In this document: in pieces, positions 51,401 to 62,900 of the stretch
Numbering within the stretch: the first letter of the stretch is position 1
Layout of the letters: every line of letters begins with the position of its first letter
Assembly (NCBI GenBank): GCA_963082875.1
Contig: OY720098.1
Location: 18,600,001-18,664,000 of the forward strand
Source of the DNA: Corella eumyota
Lineage: Eukaryota; Chordata; Ascidiacea; Phlebobranchia; Corellidae
Direction: 5' to 3'
Length of the DNA: 64,000 nt
Program-made: the position numbers and the translations under genes
The notes under the pieces: generated by a model
Databases searched by the model: none
Told to the model about the DNA's origin: nothing
Seen by the model: the letters and a program-made list of their open reading frames with translations, nothing else

Positions 51401-52790
51401 AATATTGCAGCAAATAAGGTGGATTTAGTTGCAGAAAACTTGAATCAGGCGGAAGTTTTAAAAACTACGGCACCAAAAAATTCGCCAGATTTAAGCAAGG
51501 TTTGTTTGTGTTATTTTTTTGCATTTAATTTAATAAACGACCTGCAGTGTGGTGTGGTGTGGTGTGGTGGTAAGAACACTTGCTACCACCATAAGGTCGT
51601 GGGTTCAATCCCCACTGATTTCATGCTGTAGCGCCCTTGAGTAAGGCGTTAAAAACGGTATGACTTTTTGCTAAGCCAGCACTTTATTAGCAGCATAGTT
51701 ACCAGGCAATTAAAATCTATAATATCCCAAACTGCCACAGGCAACTCGAGACTGGGTCGGGGTGACAGTTGTTACTCTATGTTTAAGTTGCGCATTCGAC
51801 CTTCCCGCATTGAGGATAAAGATATATACAAAAAAATGAATAAAAAAGGCTCTATTATTTAGAAAATCAAGGTTTTAAATTGTGTCAGTGGGATTTAACC
51901 CCTGGACCTTTTGTTAGCAAGATGTCAAGTATTTTACTTGCTTTATTTTAAAAATGGACAAAAACAGTAAATATTTTGTTATGACACAATTTTTTCATTA
52001 TTTTAGCAACAAAGTAATGAAGCTGCTGAGGAAAGTTCAAGCGACATTGAAGGTTCAGACTCACCTAACACTGGTATGTTCAATATTTATTAAATATTTA
52101 GTAGGTTTATAAGCTGTTTATTTACACAAAAAATAAATATCAGGTTTTTTTTATAAGCACAGTTATATTTTTTTTTTGCTCCTTTTTAAATAAAAAATTT
52201 TTTTTTATGATTTCACTTATTTTCTAGATTCAAACGATCGCAAACCAACCTATGCAGAGATGTTACGCAAGAAAGAGAAAGCCGCGATGGTAAAAAAGGC
52301 CGCGATGAACGGATTAACTCTTTCCGAATCGGGCAAATCCGACTCTGGCGATGAAACCCATTGTTCAGGGGATGACATCACAAAAGAAAACAAAGAAACT
52401 GTTGTCGAGGGAAAAATGCACAATAAAAAGCAGCAGCGAAGTAGCACGAGCGAATCAAATGACAATGTTTCGACGACATCTTCAGCAAATAATGATCGCC
52501 GGCCACAAGATGGTGCTATGCACAATGGTTACAACAATCGTCGACCTGACGATAATAACAATCGTCGTGGCAACCAGCGCTACCCACGCGAAAGAGACGG
52601 GTACGAGAATCGGAACAATGGAAATCGCGATTTTAATTACCCCCGAGGTGGGGGTGGTTATCGCGGGCCAAGAGGTGGGTACAGAGCCCGTTCTCGTAAC
52701 CAAGGATACCGAGACAATCGTTACTACGGCAACAATAATGGTGGGGGTGGTAGGCCAATGCCGAATGGTCCAGCGGTACCCGATAGATGA
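33415..52790 (+). CDS. LARP4: La-related protein 4 (LARP4/LARP4B type), 24 coding exons, long N-terminal extension
   Basis: Exons 33415-35037, 37491-37605, 38248-38358, 39308-39464, 40613-40749, 42014-42117, 42551-42715, 43676-43774, 44545-44778, 45409-45560, 45728-45757, 45940-46094, 46738-46922, 47994-48114, 48488-48657, 48841-48901, 49176-49323, 49921-50002, 50292-50390, 50553-50630, 50840-51083, 51177-51499, 52007-52073 and 52228-52790 join in frame to about 1740 residues, against about 724-738 in human LARP4/4B. The La motif starts near residue 652 ([16 protein letters not shown], then [19 protein letters not shown]). Next come [20 protein letters not shown] and an RRM-like fold with [15 protein letters not shown] and GKPIMARIK, to about residue 815. 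Later blocks also match: [11 protein letters not shown] and [13 protein letters not shown]. The C-terminus is RGG-rich. LARP4 proteins bind poly(A) mRNA, PABP and RACK1 in the cytoplasm and stabilise mRNA. The first 600 residues, mostly one exon, are Asn/Ser-rich and unfamiliar. Exon 11 is a 30-base microexon. LARP4 and LARP4B cannot be told apart, as expected for a pre-duplication gene. Confidence 0.93.
35038..37490 (+). other. LARP4 intron 1
   Basis: 2.45 kb between the long first coding exon (donor GTAAGT) and exon 2. It holds a perfect CRE palindrome TGACGTCA at 36342-36349. A worn family A SINE tail fragment lies near 37400-37460 (TTACTCTATGTTTAG). I see no coding exon in it. Confidence 0.6.
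40861..41147 (+). mobile_element. Family A SINE, younger form (LARP4 intron 5)
   Basis: Full length, with head CGGCAGCGTGATGTAGTGG, B-box GGGTTCGATCCCC and tail TAAATTGAGGATAAATATAT. Sense relative to LARP4. Confidence 0.92.
42394..42455 (+). mobile_element. Family A SINE tail fragment (LARP4 intron 6)
   Basis: A worn match to the tail only (CAACTCAAGATTGGGATGG, then TTACCCTATGTTTGAGTC), about 100 bases before exon 7. It is an old, truncated copy. Confidence 0.55.
43822..44239 (-). mobile_element. Non-autonomous MITE, hAT-like, copy 2 (LARP4 intron 8)
   Basis: Starts CAGGGTACGAATTAACG and ends CGAATAGCAACCTGTTATTTC plus CGTTTCCTG when read on +. Flanked by a five-base direct repeat TACAC (43817-43821 and 44240-44244). 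Its reverse complement matches the copy at 22685-23012, including the GCGAATCGTTTT subterminal repeats. It is about 90 bases longer internally. Confidence 0.85.
44812..45085 (-). mobile_element. Family A SINE, younger form (LARP4 intron 9)
   Basis: Runs from TTATCCTCGATGTGGGAAAG to CCACGTTGCCGG, close to consensus with a small deletion in the head. It starts about 33 bases after exon 9. The open frame that reads from exon 9 into this SINE is an intron-retention artefact. Confidence 0.9.
45190..45345 (-). repeat. Dispersed repeat D, copy 3 (LARP4 intron 9)
   Basis: The reverse complement has AATACGGTTGCAACTTCTAG, CCACAAACAGCAG and AATTGGACATACAT in the order seen at 12909 and 19610. A weaker fourth copy lies near 50690-50800, and a possible fifth near 49625-49805. 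Confidence 0.6.
46140..46735 (+). repeat. Tandem array of TTAATGGTTA-type units (LARP4 intron 12)
   Basis: Short units around TTAATGGTTAGTGAGG are followed by two or more longer units of about 80-90 bases. These contain AAATGGTTAATTTTTTTAA and GGCTTATCTGGTCTAATGG. The array runs right up to the acceptor of exon 13 at 46738. Confidence 0.9.
47000..47960 (+). repeat. Minisatellite of TTTAAAAATTTAGGGCAC units (LARP4 intron 13)
   Basis: About 950 bases of imperfect units of 20-40 bases with the core AAAAATTTAGGGCACC. It opens with two almost identical copies of a roughly 92-base block (about 47009-47100 and 47101-47192), pointing to recent duplication. The array fills most of the intron. Confidence 0.92.
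49104..49123 (+). repeat. 20-base G homopolymer (LARP4 intron 16)
   Basis: Twenty consecutive G on the coding strand, about 50 bases before the exon 17 acceptor. Unusual in such AT-rich DNA and capable of forming a G-quadruplex in RNA. The length may be affected by sequencing. Confidence 0.9.
49367..49520 (+). mobile_element. Second tRNA-like SINE (family B) (LARP4 intron 17)
   Basis: A tRNA-like head from GTGTGGTGAACCGGTCGTGG to GGTTTCGGGTTCGAGCC. The ends GTGTGG and CCACAC can pair as an acceptor stem. The tail is CACATCACACTATAAAAAT and then GAATATGGAAAAAAAAA. It differs from family A in both head and tail. Confidence 0.78.
51542..51837 (+). mobile_element. Family A SINE with expanded GGTGT in the head (LARP4 intron 22)
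   Basis: Near full length. The A-box region carries GTGTGGTGTGGTGTGGTGTG in place of a single GTGTGGTG, a private short tandem expansion. The tail ends CGCATTGAGGATAAAGATAT. Sense relative to LARP4. Confidence 0.9.
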
Positions 52791-54905
52791 TTAAAGTTTG
52801 AGTGCTTTGCACTTTGGGACACGTTTAACAGCGTCGCGTGAAAATCCCCCGATTTTTTTCGGGGTTGGTAATAGGGAAAATTGTCGGGGCTTCGCATAGG
52901 GGTACTATGCACAACAAGGGGCTTCATTGACAGCCGATCTCTTACTGTGACATGTTTATGCATCGAGGCCATGCAATTTGTCGAGCCCGTTGCTGATTTG
53001 AGATCCCGGCGTTTGTGTTTTTTTGTTTGGCTCGATGCTTCCTTTCGTGCTGCAAAAAAAAGCAAGTTTTAAATTATTTATCTTTCTGTTTGAATGTCGA
53101 ATTTAAACAGAGTTTGGTTTCTGTTTAAAGCCTTATTCAATTCTCAGTTCAATTTTTTTGTCGTTGTTGTAAGTGATTTCTTATTAGATAATTCTGTTGC
53201 CATTGAGTTATGACTTTTTTATTTAAATGTCCAATTTTTGCGGATATTGTCGTAAAGTCCTGCTAACTGTATTGTCGGTAAACTAGACTCTTTTAAACAT
53301 AAAGGAACTGTAAGGTTTAGGTCGAAATTACATTAATTTTTGACACAGTAGTTGGTACAACACACAAAAAACAAATTGTCGATATTCTGTTAAATTTTAA
53401 AAAATTGAAGAAATACTTTTTAGACATGTTATTGATAAACAACACGGGGTAAACATGTGTTTAATAATGAAGATTAGTTTGTTAAATAACATCATGTTTC
53501 TGGCCCAAATCTTTTGTTCCAGTTTTTGGCATTTCTTGACGGTTTATTTCATTTTGAGTTGGCACTTGTTTTTTTTCTTGCTTTTTAAAAGCATTTTTTG
53601 TTTTAAATTAGTTCTTCATTTGTTTAAAACCCCCATATGTACCCTATTGTCGGGTAAATTATGATTTTTAATTAATTTGCAAGTTTGTTTTCGGAACCAG
53701 TTTCTTTATAAAGGTGCGATGAACGTTTTAACGGTGCATGGTGTTTGGTATTTGACATGGAAATGTGATAAATGTTACCGGCGATTTTACCTCTTGTAAC
53801 TGGTTTTTGTTTGTTAAACAGGGTAGACAAGACATTTGCATAACTCCGTAAAAAAAATATTTTAGACAAATTTTTTATTCGGTAAAATTTTCAAGAAAAC
53901 TTTAAATTTGTTTATGTTTAATCTGTCATAAATTCTATGTTTTTTTTCTGTTTTCAACATATAAAGTAATTAATAAGTTGCTTTTTTAACAGCATGTTCT
54001 TAGTGGTAACTTTATATAATGCACAAATAATGCTGTTATTACTATTAAAAAATAAACATCTGAATGTTGGAATTTTAAACAAATAATATTTTTATTTTTG
54101 CATGACTTTTGTATAAGAATATGTTCTTATTTTATATGGTAACATTTAGTAATGTTTTCATATCTACTTTTCCTATATTACTATAAGTTATTTTTTGTGT
54201 TTATTTATGCATTGGGCACTGTTGTCTTTTATCGGTTCTTGCAAAATTGTAGGAGCCTTAGAATATTTCGTTAAAATTAAAACAGCCAAAAAAAAAATCG
54301 AAAAACAAAAAAATCTTTCCTGCTTTTCTTGTTGCTTTTGTGTTTGTATGTAATTGCCAAAAATATCGATAAAAAATAACAAAAAAATAACCGGAAAAAA
54401 TAAAATTTTTATGTTTGTATGTAAAAAATTTTCTAATCAACTTTTACAAAAAAAATTTGATATCTCCTATTTGCTGATTAGTAATTTTTTTTACAATTTC
54501 AAAAAAAATAAATTAAAAAAACTTGTGAAAAAATATTGTTGATTACAGAAAAAATATGTCCTGTGATTTGTATTTTTCTGCCACATTGTGCCGGAAAAAT
54601 TATTTTTTTGTTTTAATTTATGATCTTCTATGTTCGTGCGTTATCCTATGTGTTATGTTCTAAAAAAAAACTCCTTACAAATTCTAAAAAAATAACAAAT
54701 TTTGATATTCAAAAAAATATATTAAGTTCTCAAAATTAAAATTGATTTTCGGTTTATCGCGATATTGTATGTGTGATGTCTTTTTCCTTTTTAAAAAACT
54801 GTGCGTTATTTTGTGTTATTTCTACTCAACTTTAGACAAATTTTTGAACCTTATTCCAGTTAAGAGATTTATTCGAAAACAAATTTGAAATTTGGCAATA
54901 AAATT
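52791..54905 (+). other. LARP4 3' UTR (probable)
   Basis: About 2.1 kb after the stop codon. The first 270 bases are unusually GC-rich for this window and hold a hairpin at 52847-52864 (CCCCGA and TCGGGG around six T). The rest is T-rich. AATAAA at 54897-54902 is the best distal poly(A) signal; earlier ones near 54050 are possible. The short open frames here are low-complexity. Confidence 0.6.
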
Positions 54906-55134
54906 CGATCCAGTGAAAATATTGTTTTAAAGTTTTTTGGACACCAATGACAGAATTAAAGATACAATAGTTTAAATTACATATCCTATTTAAGGTTTTT
55001 ATGTCAATTAACCTGAGAGAACTAAAGTCTAATTAACTTTGAAAATGTTGTTTTCTTTTTAATGTTTTAGACCACTATTGATAGTAATAACTAAAACCTA
55101 TTTTACAATTAAACTAAGGCACACTTAAGATGGC

Positions 55135-55425
55135 TGGCAGCATGGTGTAGTGGTCAAAACACTCTCCTATCATACACGAGTTCCTGGGTTTGATTTCCAG
55201 TGATCTCATGCTGTAGCGCCCTTGAGTAAGGCGCTATAAACGGTATGAACTCCTGCTGAGCCAGCACTTAATCAGCAGCATAATTACCGGGCAATTATAG
55301 TCTCTATAATATCCCAAACTGCCACAGGCAACTCGAGACTGGGTCGAAGTAACTTATGTTACTCTATGTCTAAGTCGCGCATTCGACTTTCCCACATCGA
55401 GAATAAAGATATATACAAAAAAGAA
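55135..55425 (+). mobile_element. Family A SINE, younger form (LARP4-MAP3K4 spacer)
   Basis: Full length, with head CTGGCAGCATGGTGTAGTGG and tail CACATCGAGAATAAAGATAT. Close to consensus throughout. Confidence 0.92.
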
Positions 55426-56550
55426 AAAAATTATTAAACCTATTTAAGGCTCTATGTCAATTTAACTTGATGACAAATTAGGCCTGAACAAATCAACCAA
55501 ATAACATCTTGCTTGTTAACTTTAATTAACTAAATCCATAAGGCTTGGTTTGTTTAGGGTTAAGTTGTTTTGGATAAAATAGACCAGTCCCTGGAATTTA
55601 TTAGTAAAATACCAGATTGATATATCAAACACCAAAATTAGAATAGTTATAGTTTTTAATTTTAGTAGTGGTTTCCTTTTTTGCTATCAATATTGTTTTT
55701 TCCAACAATTAATGAGAATTCATAAGCTAATACTGCAACAAAATCAACTTTCTGTTTGTTTTATAGATTAAATTAAAATCAGTTTCAAGCTTATTATATT
55801 TTCAAGAAGGTTTGAAAGTTTGGGACAAGTATATTTTTATAAGACCCATTTCTTGCTTGCAAAATATAATTTCTTTGGAACAAATTCTTTAAAATTGCCC
55901 TAAAAAAGTGTTTAACAATAAACCAAAACCTTGGTGCATATATAAACAGCTTTTTAAATAGATTACAAAATTATGTTTTTTGCAAACAAATTGGCAACCC
56001 TGGTTGTCTGAGATGTCACTATCAATATAAACAAAAATTCCCAGATGTAAACAACGTGCGTTTTCTGGTTTATTTTTGATATGAAGCTTATAAATTTAGT
56101 TTATGAATGGTATGAGTAATAGAAATGGAAAGTTTAAAGTGGTTTTAAGACAATTATTTAATTTTGTATATTAAAAGTATATTTAAAATAATATAAACTA
56201 GTTTTTGCAAATAAAAACAGAAAAAGAGTACAATTTTTGAAATTCTTGAAAGTTTTTTAATTCTTTTGAATCTACTTGCTTCTTGATGTTTTTAATTAAC
56301 TAACTTTAAAGGGGCATAGTTGAGATTTAATGCAAATGCTTGCGGCGGAAATATAGGAGTTGTAACTAAATATGCCCAATTTGAAAAAGGTTTGTAAAGG
56401 TTCACTTTCACAAAGTTTTGTTAGTTGAAATTTATTCTGAATGTTTAGCGAAAAGGCTGAGCTGGGGTTAACATTTTAATCATATTTTAACCCTCTAAAT
56501 AACAGCATTGTTTTATTGTTGTATGGTTCTACTTAAGATTTTATATTACA

Positions 56551-56846
56551 CTGGCAACGTGATGTAGTGGTAAGAACACTTGTGACACCACACATGAGGT
56601 CGTGAGTTCAATCCCCACTGCCCTCATACTGTAGCGCTCTTGATTAAGGCGATATAATCGGTATGAACTCCTGCTGAGCCAGCACTTAATCAGCAGTATA
56701 ATTATTGGGCAATTATAATCTATAATATCCCAAACTGCCACAGGCAACTCGAGACTGGGTCGGGGTAACTGATGTTACTCTATGTTTAAGTCGTGCATTA
56801 GACTTTCCCACATTAAGGATAAAGATATATACAAAAAAAATATGTA
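56551..56846 (+). mobile_element. Family A SINE just upstream of the first MAP3K4 exon
   Basis: Full length, with head CTGGCAACGTGATGTAGTGG and tail CACATTAAGGATAAAGATAT. It ends 65 bases before the first recognisable MAP3K4 codon. Confidence 0.92.
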
Positions 56847-56911
56847 CTTTTTTTTAGATGTATTTGTTAGTTTTGTATTTAAAAATAAACTTTTAGTTCA
56901 TCTTTTTCAAA

Positions 56912-59900
56912 ATGACGCACAATGAATCAAAATCGGACAGACTTCGTTATTTTCATGGTCTTAAAAATCTTATTGGACATACCAACACAAAGTCTAATGA
57001 AAAACTTAAAGTTTCGGCAAGATTTACAAAACTGTCTAGTGGATGGAAAGATATACTTTGGCTTGGACTAAAAGTAAGTATTTTAACTTTTTTTTCAATT
57101 TTAGAGTTTAGTTAAATTGCTGTTTATTTAAATTTTATTTTTTTATTTTTATTAAAAAATTCACATTAAATTTAATAAACAAGTAACTGGTGGTGTTTTC
57201 CTTGCATTATTTACATTGTGGCTAGCAAAGCATTTTTTATTTTGTAATGTGTTATTGACCTTATTGTATTTTATTTTTGTTTATTTGAAGTTTAATAAAA
57301 GTTGACTATCTACTGCAAGTGCCTTGATTATATAAGCTATGCAATGACAGCAATGGAAATCTAACTCAAGACATTTGCCTAAAAAAAAAAAGTGTATATC
57401 TAGGACTGCAATTATTAAGCTATGTTACAGACTCAGGAATTACATTTTAAAACTTATTAATTTCTTTAATTTTTTTAGGCCTGGCATGGTGGTAGAACCA
57501 TGTCCGATCAAGATAAACTAATCGTACAAACAAGGTTGACCACCGTTTATGAAATTCTACAAAAAGTTGAACACTTTTATTTTCAACAAAATCCTGATAA
57601 TGAAGATGAAAATTATAATGATGATGATGATGATGATGATGCTATAATTATGGAAAACCAAAATGAAAATGAACTCAGTTTTTTGGACATGTAAATTTTC
57701 ACTTAAAATTACATTATGTGTATGCATCATTAAATAAAGGTTAAAAATAGTAATTTTTTTTTAATTTTTGTATAGGGGTATATAAAAGAAAGTAAATTTT
57801 TAATTTTATATTTAGTGAAATAGAAGAGATGAATTTTGATAATTTAGCATATGCTCTACAACAGGTAATAATATTTTTTTTCTTTAACATAAATTTAAAC
57901 AGGACTTATACTATAAATTAAATAAAATATTTATTTAAAACTCATTTTTTCTAATTAGTACTATTAATAAAATGTTTAGAAAATATATATTTTTATTTTT
58001 TTAAATTTGTTGAATTATTTTATTGCATAAATATTCAGGTTAATCAAATTATGGAGCAAATGACTTTCGCTGAGGATTTATATTCTTGCAGTGTAGCATT
58101 TGGTAAAGATTATCCAATATATGTTGATCCTAACTTTACTAAAAAGGTATTTCTTACTCTGCAAGTTATTGAATTAATAAAAAAGTTAAGTTAAATTAAT
58201 TTATGACCTGGCCAATGTTATTCGAAACTGGTACTTTTAAGTTAAGGTATATATTACCAGCAGCGTGGTGTAATGGTCAGAACACTCTCCTACCATATAC
58301 AAGGTCCTGGGTTTGATTCCCAATGACTTAATGCTGTAACACCTTTGAGTAAGGCGTTATAAACAGTACGAACTCCTGCTGAGCCAGCACTTAATCAGCA
58401 GCTTAATTATCAGGCAATTATAATCTATAATATCCCAAACTGCCACCGGCAACTCAAGACTGGGTTAAAGCAACAGTTTTTACTCTTTGTTTAGGTTTAC
58501 TCTTTGTTTAGGTCGCGCATTCGACCTTCCCACATCAAGATAAAGATATATACAACAAAAATAGGCTATATATATATTTTCCAGTAGGCTACCTATTTAA
58601 GAAATTTTTTTTAAATTTCTATTTATTTAATAAATGTTATTATTTTAGCTTAATCTTTTACATTACTGGCACAACACAACAACTGAACTACAACAAAGTT
58701 TATCATCAATATTAAGAATGCTACAACTAATTGATTATGATGAAGTTGATTACAGGTAAAGGACTTTTTCACAATAAGATAATGGGTAATATTTTAACTA
58801 CTTTCTGTTTTATATCATCATTAGGATCTTGTATTAATAATAACATTGCGAAGTTACATGTCAAACAATTTTCTGTTAGATTAACAATATTAATAGCAAA
58901 CCTTAAACTACTTGATGCTGGGTTTGGGTAGTAAAGTTTCTGGTATTAGACTGTGAAGTTAACTTTTATTTATGTTAAGTGCAAGGGTTGTTAAATAAAA
59001 TAATTAAAAATAGCCTACTAAATATAGATTATTATTATAAATAAACTTAAATTTTGTATATACTTGGAATTTAGAGATGAGTTTTATATTGATGGATCAG
59101 AAGAGGAAGGGGAACAAATGGAAGAAGAAAATGTTGAGGAAGATGATCAGAAATCACAAAATTCTGAGGAGGATTCTTATCCTCCTAATATCTCGTTCCA
59201 TAAAATTAACAACGCTATCGTGGTGGTAAGCTCAAAAATAATTTTTTTTTTTTTTTTTGATTTTTACTTAAAATTTATAATTTTTTTTGCAGATTTAAAA
59301 AGTTGGTATTTTTTATTTAGGTGACGGAGGTTTTACTTCGAGATCGAAAAGTTTCAACGATTTTACAACAACTATTAAATAAATATTCTGGTTGTCTTAT
59401 AAAGGTCTACAACTTAAATATATCTGAAGGTAAATCGCTTCAAAAATACTGGAAAATGATAAACATAAAAAACCAAGTTACCATATTTTTTGTGTGACGT
59501 AGAAAGTACCAAGTAGTGTAGTGAATGTATACAATCTAGTACTTTCTACGTCATCACAAACAGGGCTTCCCCTTTCTTTCTTTTTTTAATTAATTTTAGT
59601 TTTTTTTTTAAACTTGTATAACTTAAAAAGTAGGTGAAATTATTTAAAGTTAAAATCATTTTTGTGTTCAGTGACACCAAAAAATATGACTTTATAATAA
59701 ATTGAAATGTTTTTATGTTAATTTTTTTAGATAATGGCGAAAAACATTCGCAGAGGTAAAAATTTGGTTAATAATTTTAACTCTAGATTTGCTTTATACT
59801 TATATTAAAATTATTTGAATATATAAGGTATATATTAATAATCACAATGCTTTATTGTATTTTAGCAAAAATTAAACATTTAATTGTTGACTATGGTATT

Positions 59901-62900
59901 ATGAATCCAATTTTTAATGTCGTGTTATTGTGTTTTAGTCATTGTGCCAAAGAGTTATTCTCATCAATCCAAGAATGTCTTCCCAGCTTAAAATTAACAA
60001 CTCAATCATTTAAACCATACCAAGCTGAAAAACCCAACTTTTATGGATTGCCAAGTCTATGTGAAATAACAACATTTATACTGGATATAATACTTTGTAT
60101 TATGAGTCAGTGTCTTAAAGTTAGGTTAGACCAAGCTGTGGCATGCCAACAACATTGTTGTTCATCTACAAGCTTGTTGACTATCAAGCAAGTAGTAGAA
60201 GAATGTAAAGAGGTATTTAAATTTTAAACTATCGATAAATTTAAATTGGGCCAACTTTTTTACATTCTCATTAAATATATTTATAACTTGTATAAGTTTT
60301 TTTTATACTGGCAACGTGGTGTAGTGGTAAGAACACTTGCTACGCCACCATGAGGTCGTGGGTTTAATCCCCATTGCTCTTATGCTGTAGCGCCCTTGAG
60401 TTAGGCGCTATAAACGGTATGAACTCCTGCTGAACTAGCACTTAATCAGCAGCATAATTACCGGGCAAATATAATCTTTAATATTTCAAACTGCCACATG
60501 CAACCCAAGACCGGGTCGGGATAACAGTTGTTATTCTATGTTTGGGTTGTGCATTTGACCTTCCCACATTAGGGATAAAGATACAAATATAATATATAGC
60601 CTTAGAGCTTAGTGGACAATATAAGTTTGTTAAATTTTTTGTCCAGCAAAGTAAAAAAAATGTTGTTTTTGGTGTGCGGGAAAATTATTGCCGGCGAATA
60701 ATTGTAAAGCGTTGCGACCATTTGATGACAATTAAAATTGCAGCTGTAGAAGTGGGCTATCATCTAGTGTTACTAGTTTATTGTTTAATTTGTATTTGTC
60801 AGTTTTTCAAAATTTTTGCTGCCTGTGCAAAAATTTGGCTCAACGTTTCTTTATCAATTATTTTTTTGTACTCCTTTTTTCAGATTATTTTACCTGTTTT
60901 ATTAAAAACAATTTTTTTTAATCAATTTACTCCATTTTTTAGTTATTATTTTTTGGGAATTGTCTTTAATTATTTTATAAATTTTTTTTAGGTTATTCAG
61001 TCTTCGATATTAATTCTTTCATTCCATGCTTTTCTAACTAAACCATCAAAAAATGATCAAGTTAAAAAGCTGCAAGGACCAGTAAGCATATTTTAAACTT
61101 CTCTTTTTTGCCACATTTTAATATTGATGACACATAGTTTTGTCTGTATTTTACACGTAGGCTTTATCCTTAATGTGGAAAGGTCGAATGCGCGACTTAA
61201 ACATAGAGGAACATCAGTTACCCCGACCCAGTCTCGAGTTGCCTGTGGCAGTTTGAGATATTATAAATTATAAATGCCCAGTAATTATGCTGCTGATTAA
61301 GTGCTGGTTCAGCAGGAGTTCATACCGTTTATAGCGCTTTACTCAAGGGTGCTACAGCATGAGAGCAGTAAGGGGATTGAACTCACGACCTCATGGTGGT
61401 GTAGCAAGTGTTCTTACTACTACACCACGCTGCCGGCTTTTATACTTAGCTGAAAAAATTTGGAATTAAACTTGGGACATTGTGTGGAGCTTCTATTTCT
61501 TAACTATTTTTTTTTTATTAAAAATATAACTTTAGTGAGTTTAAAACTTAAGACCTCATGTAGTGAAAGGTTAATAAACATTTAAAAGCACAACTGTTTG
61601 GTAACAGTCATAATTGAATTTAAATTTTAATTGTTTTTAGAACATGATAACGTCGTTTCGGAACAACTTGCGTGAGATGTTCAAAACTTACATGAATTTC
61701 GTGAACAGATGGGTTATAGCTCAACTAACAGGGTTTCCAAGTGTTCCTAGGGGGTTCATTGATATGCTTACCGAGGAGTGGATTTTTTCGAAAACGGTAA
61801 CACTGAAACACTAATCTAGTTTATAAATTTTTATTATTTTAATAAATTTTGTAATTTTTTTGTTTATGGTATTTTTTGTTTTTTTTAATGCTTTTCCACT
61901 AATTGTAATCTGTTATCAAGAGCGTATGTTTTAAGAATTGATAAAAAGGTGCTAAAAAAATAGTTGTTAAATTACTAAATGCTTTTAGATACCTGATATT
62001 ATCATTTTAATAAAAAAATATGTTACTTATATATATTTAAAATTAAAATTTTTTATTTTTTTGACATTTATTTATCCCCAATGTGGGAAGGTTAACTTTA
62101 GAGTAAAGCTGCTTTAGCAGAAATTTATACCTTTTATAGTGCCTTATTTAAGGGCGCTACAGCATAAGAGCAGCCGGTATCAAACCTAGGACCTCATGTA
62201 GTAAAGAAAAGTGTTTTGTCCACTACATTGTGCTTTAGGTCTAAATTATTTTCTTTTATTATTTTTTTTATTAGTTTTATTTTAAAAATGTAAAGTTTAT
62301 TTTCAAGGTGTCTTTTGATTGTTGCTTAAAATGTTCAACGTTGTGTGCCGTAAAATATGTTGAAATTTGCACGAATGTGTTTATTTCTACCAAGGAATTC
62401 ATGGATAGTGCTTGCCTTGCTGTACAAGATCCTGAAACAGAAAATGAATTTTTCATGGCAGGTATCTTTGTTTAAAATGTTACTGTTTCAGTAGGAAGGT
62501 GTCTTATAAAAAATGTGCTTTGTGCTTATATGCATTGAGCCCATAGGTCTTGGGTTTGATTCCCAATGCAACACAGTCCTCGTGTAAGGCATTAACAATT
62601 CTGGTAAAATGGTGTAGTGGTAAGAACACTTGGCTCACTACATAAGGTCCTGGGTGTGATCTCTAACTGGCAAAGGCATTTTGAGACTGGGTTGGGGTAA
62701 CTGATGTTACTCTATGTTTAGGTCGCTTATTTGACTTTTCCACATCGAGGATAAAAAAAATATTTACAGATAAATTAAAATAGATTTTTGGAAATATTTA
62801 TTTAGAGCAAATGGATGAAAATTTAAAATCAATTGAAGAAGAAGATGAAAGATGGATAAGGAGACATTCCTCTCTTTCTCCTGGATCAACTACGGTAGGC

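Larger units (their letters stand above)
54906..56896. other. Spacer between LARP4 and MAP3K4
   Basis: AT-rich, with two family A SINEs and no visible coding exon. If MAP3K4 has upstream exons coding for the vertebrate-like N-terminus, I could not find them here. Confidence 0.55.

Noticed and set aside
59458-59680. The hairpin repeat considered as a TIR transposon
   Set aside because: The inverted arms are internal and about 20 bases long. The outer ends of the two copies are not inverted repeats of each other and I could not define a target duplication.
60674-60991. A 105-codon frame in MAP3K4 intron 9
   Set aside because: It is Phe/Ile-rich and runs into the acceptor of the next exon in another frame. 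No conserved block matches MAP3K4.
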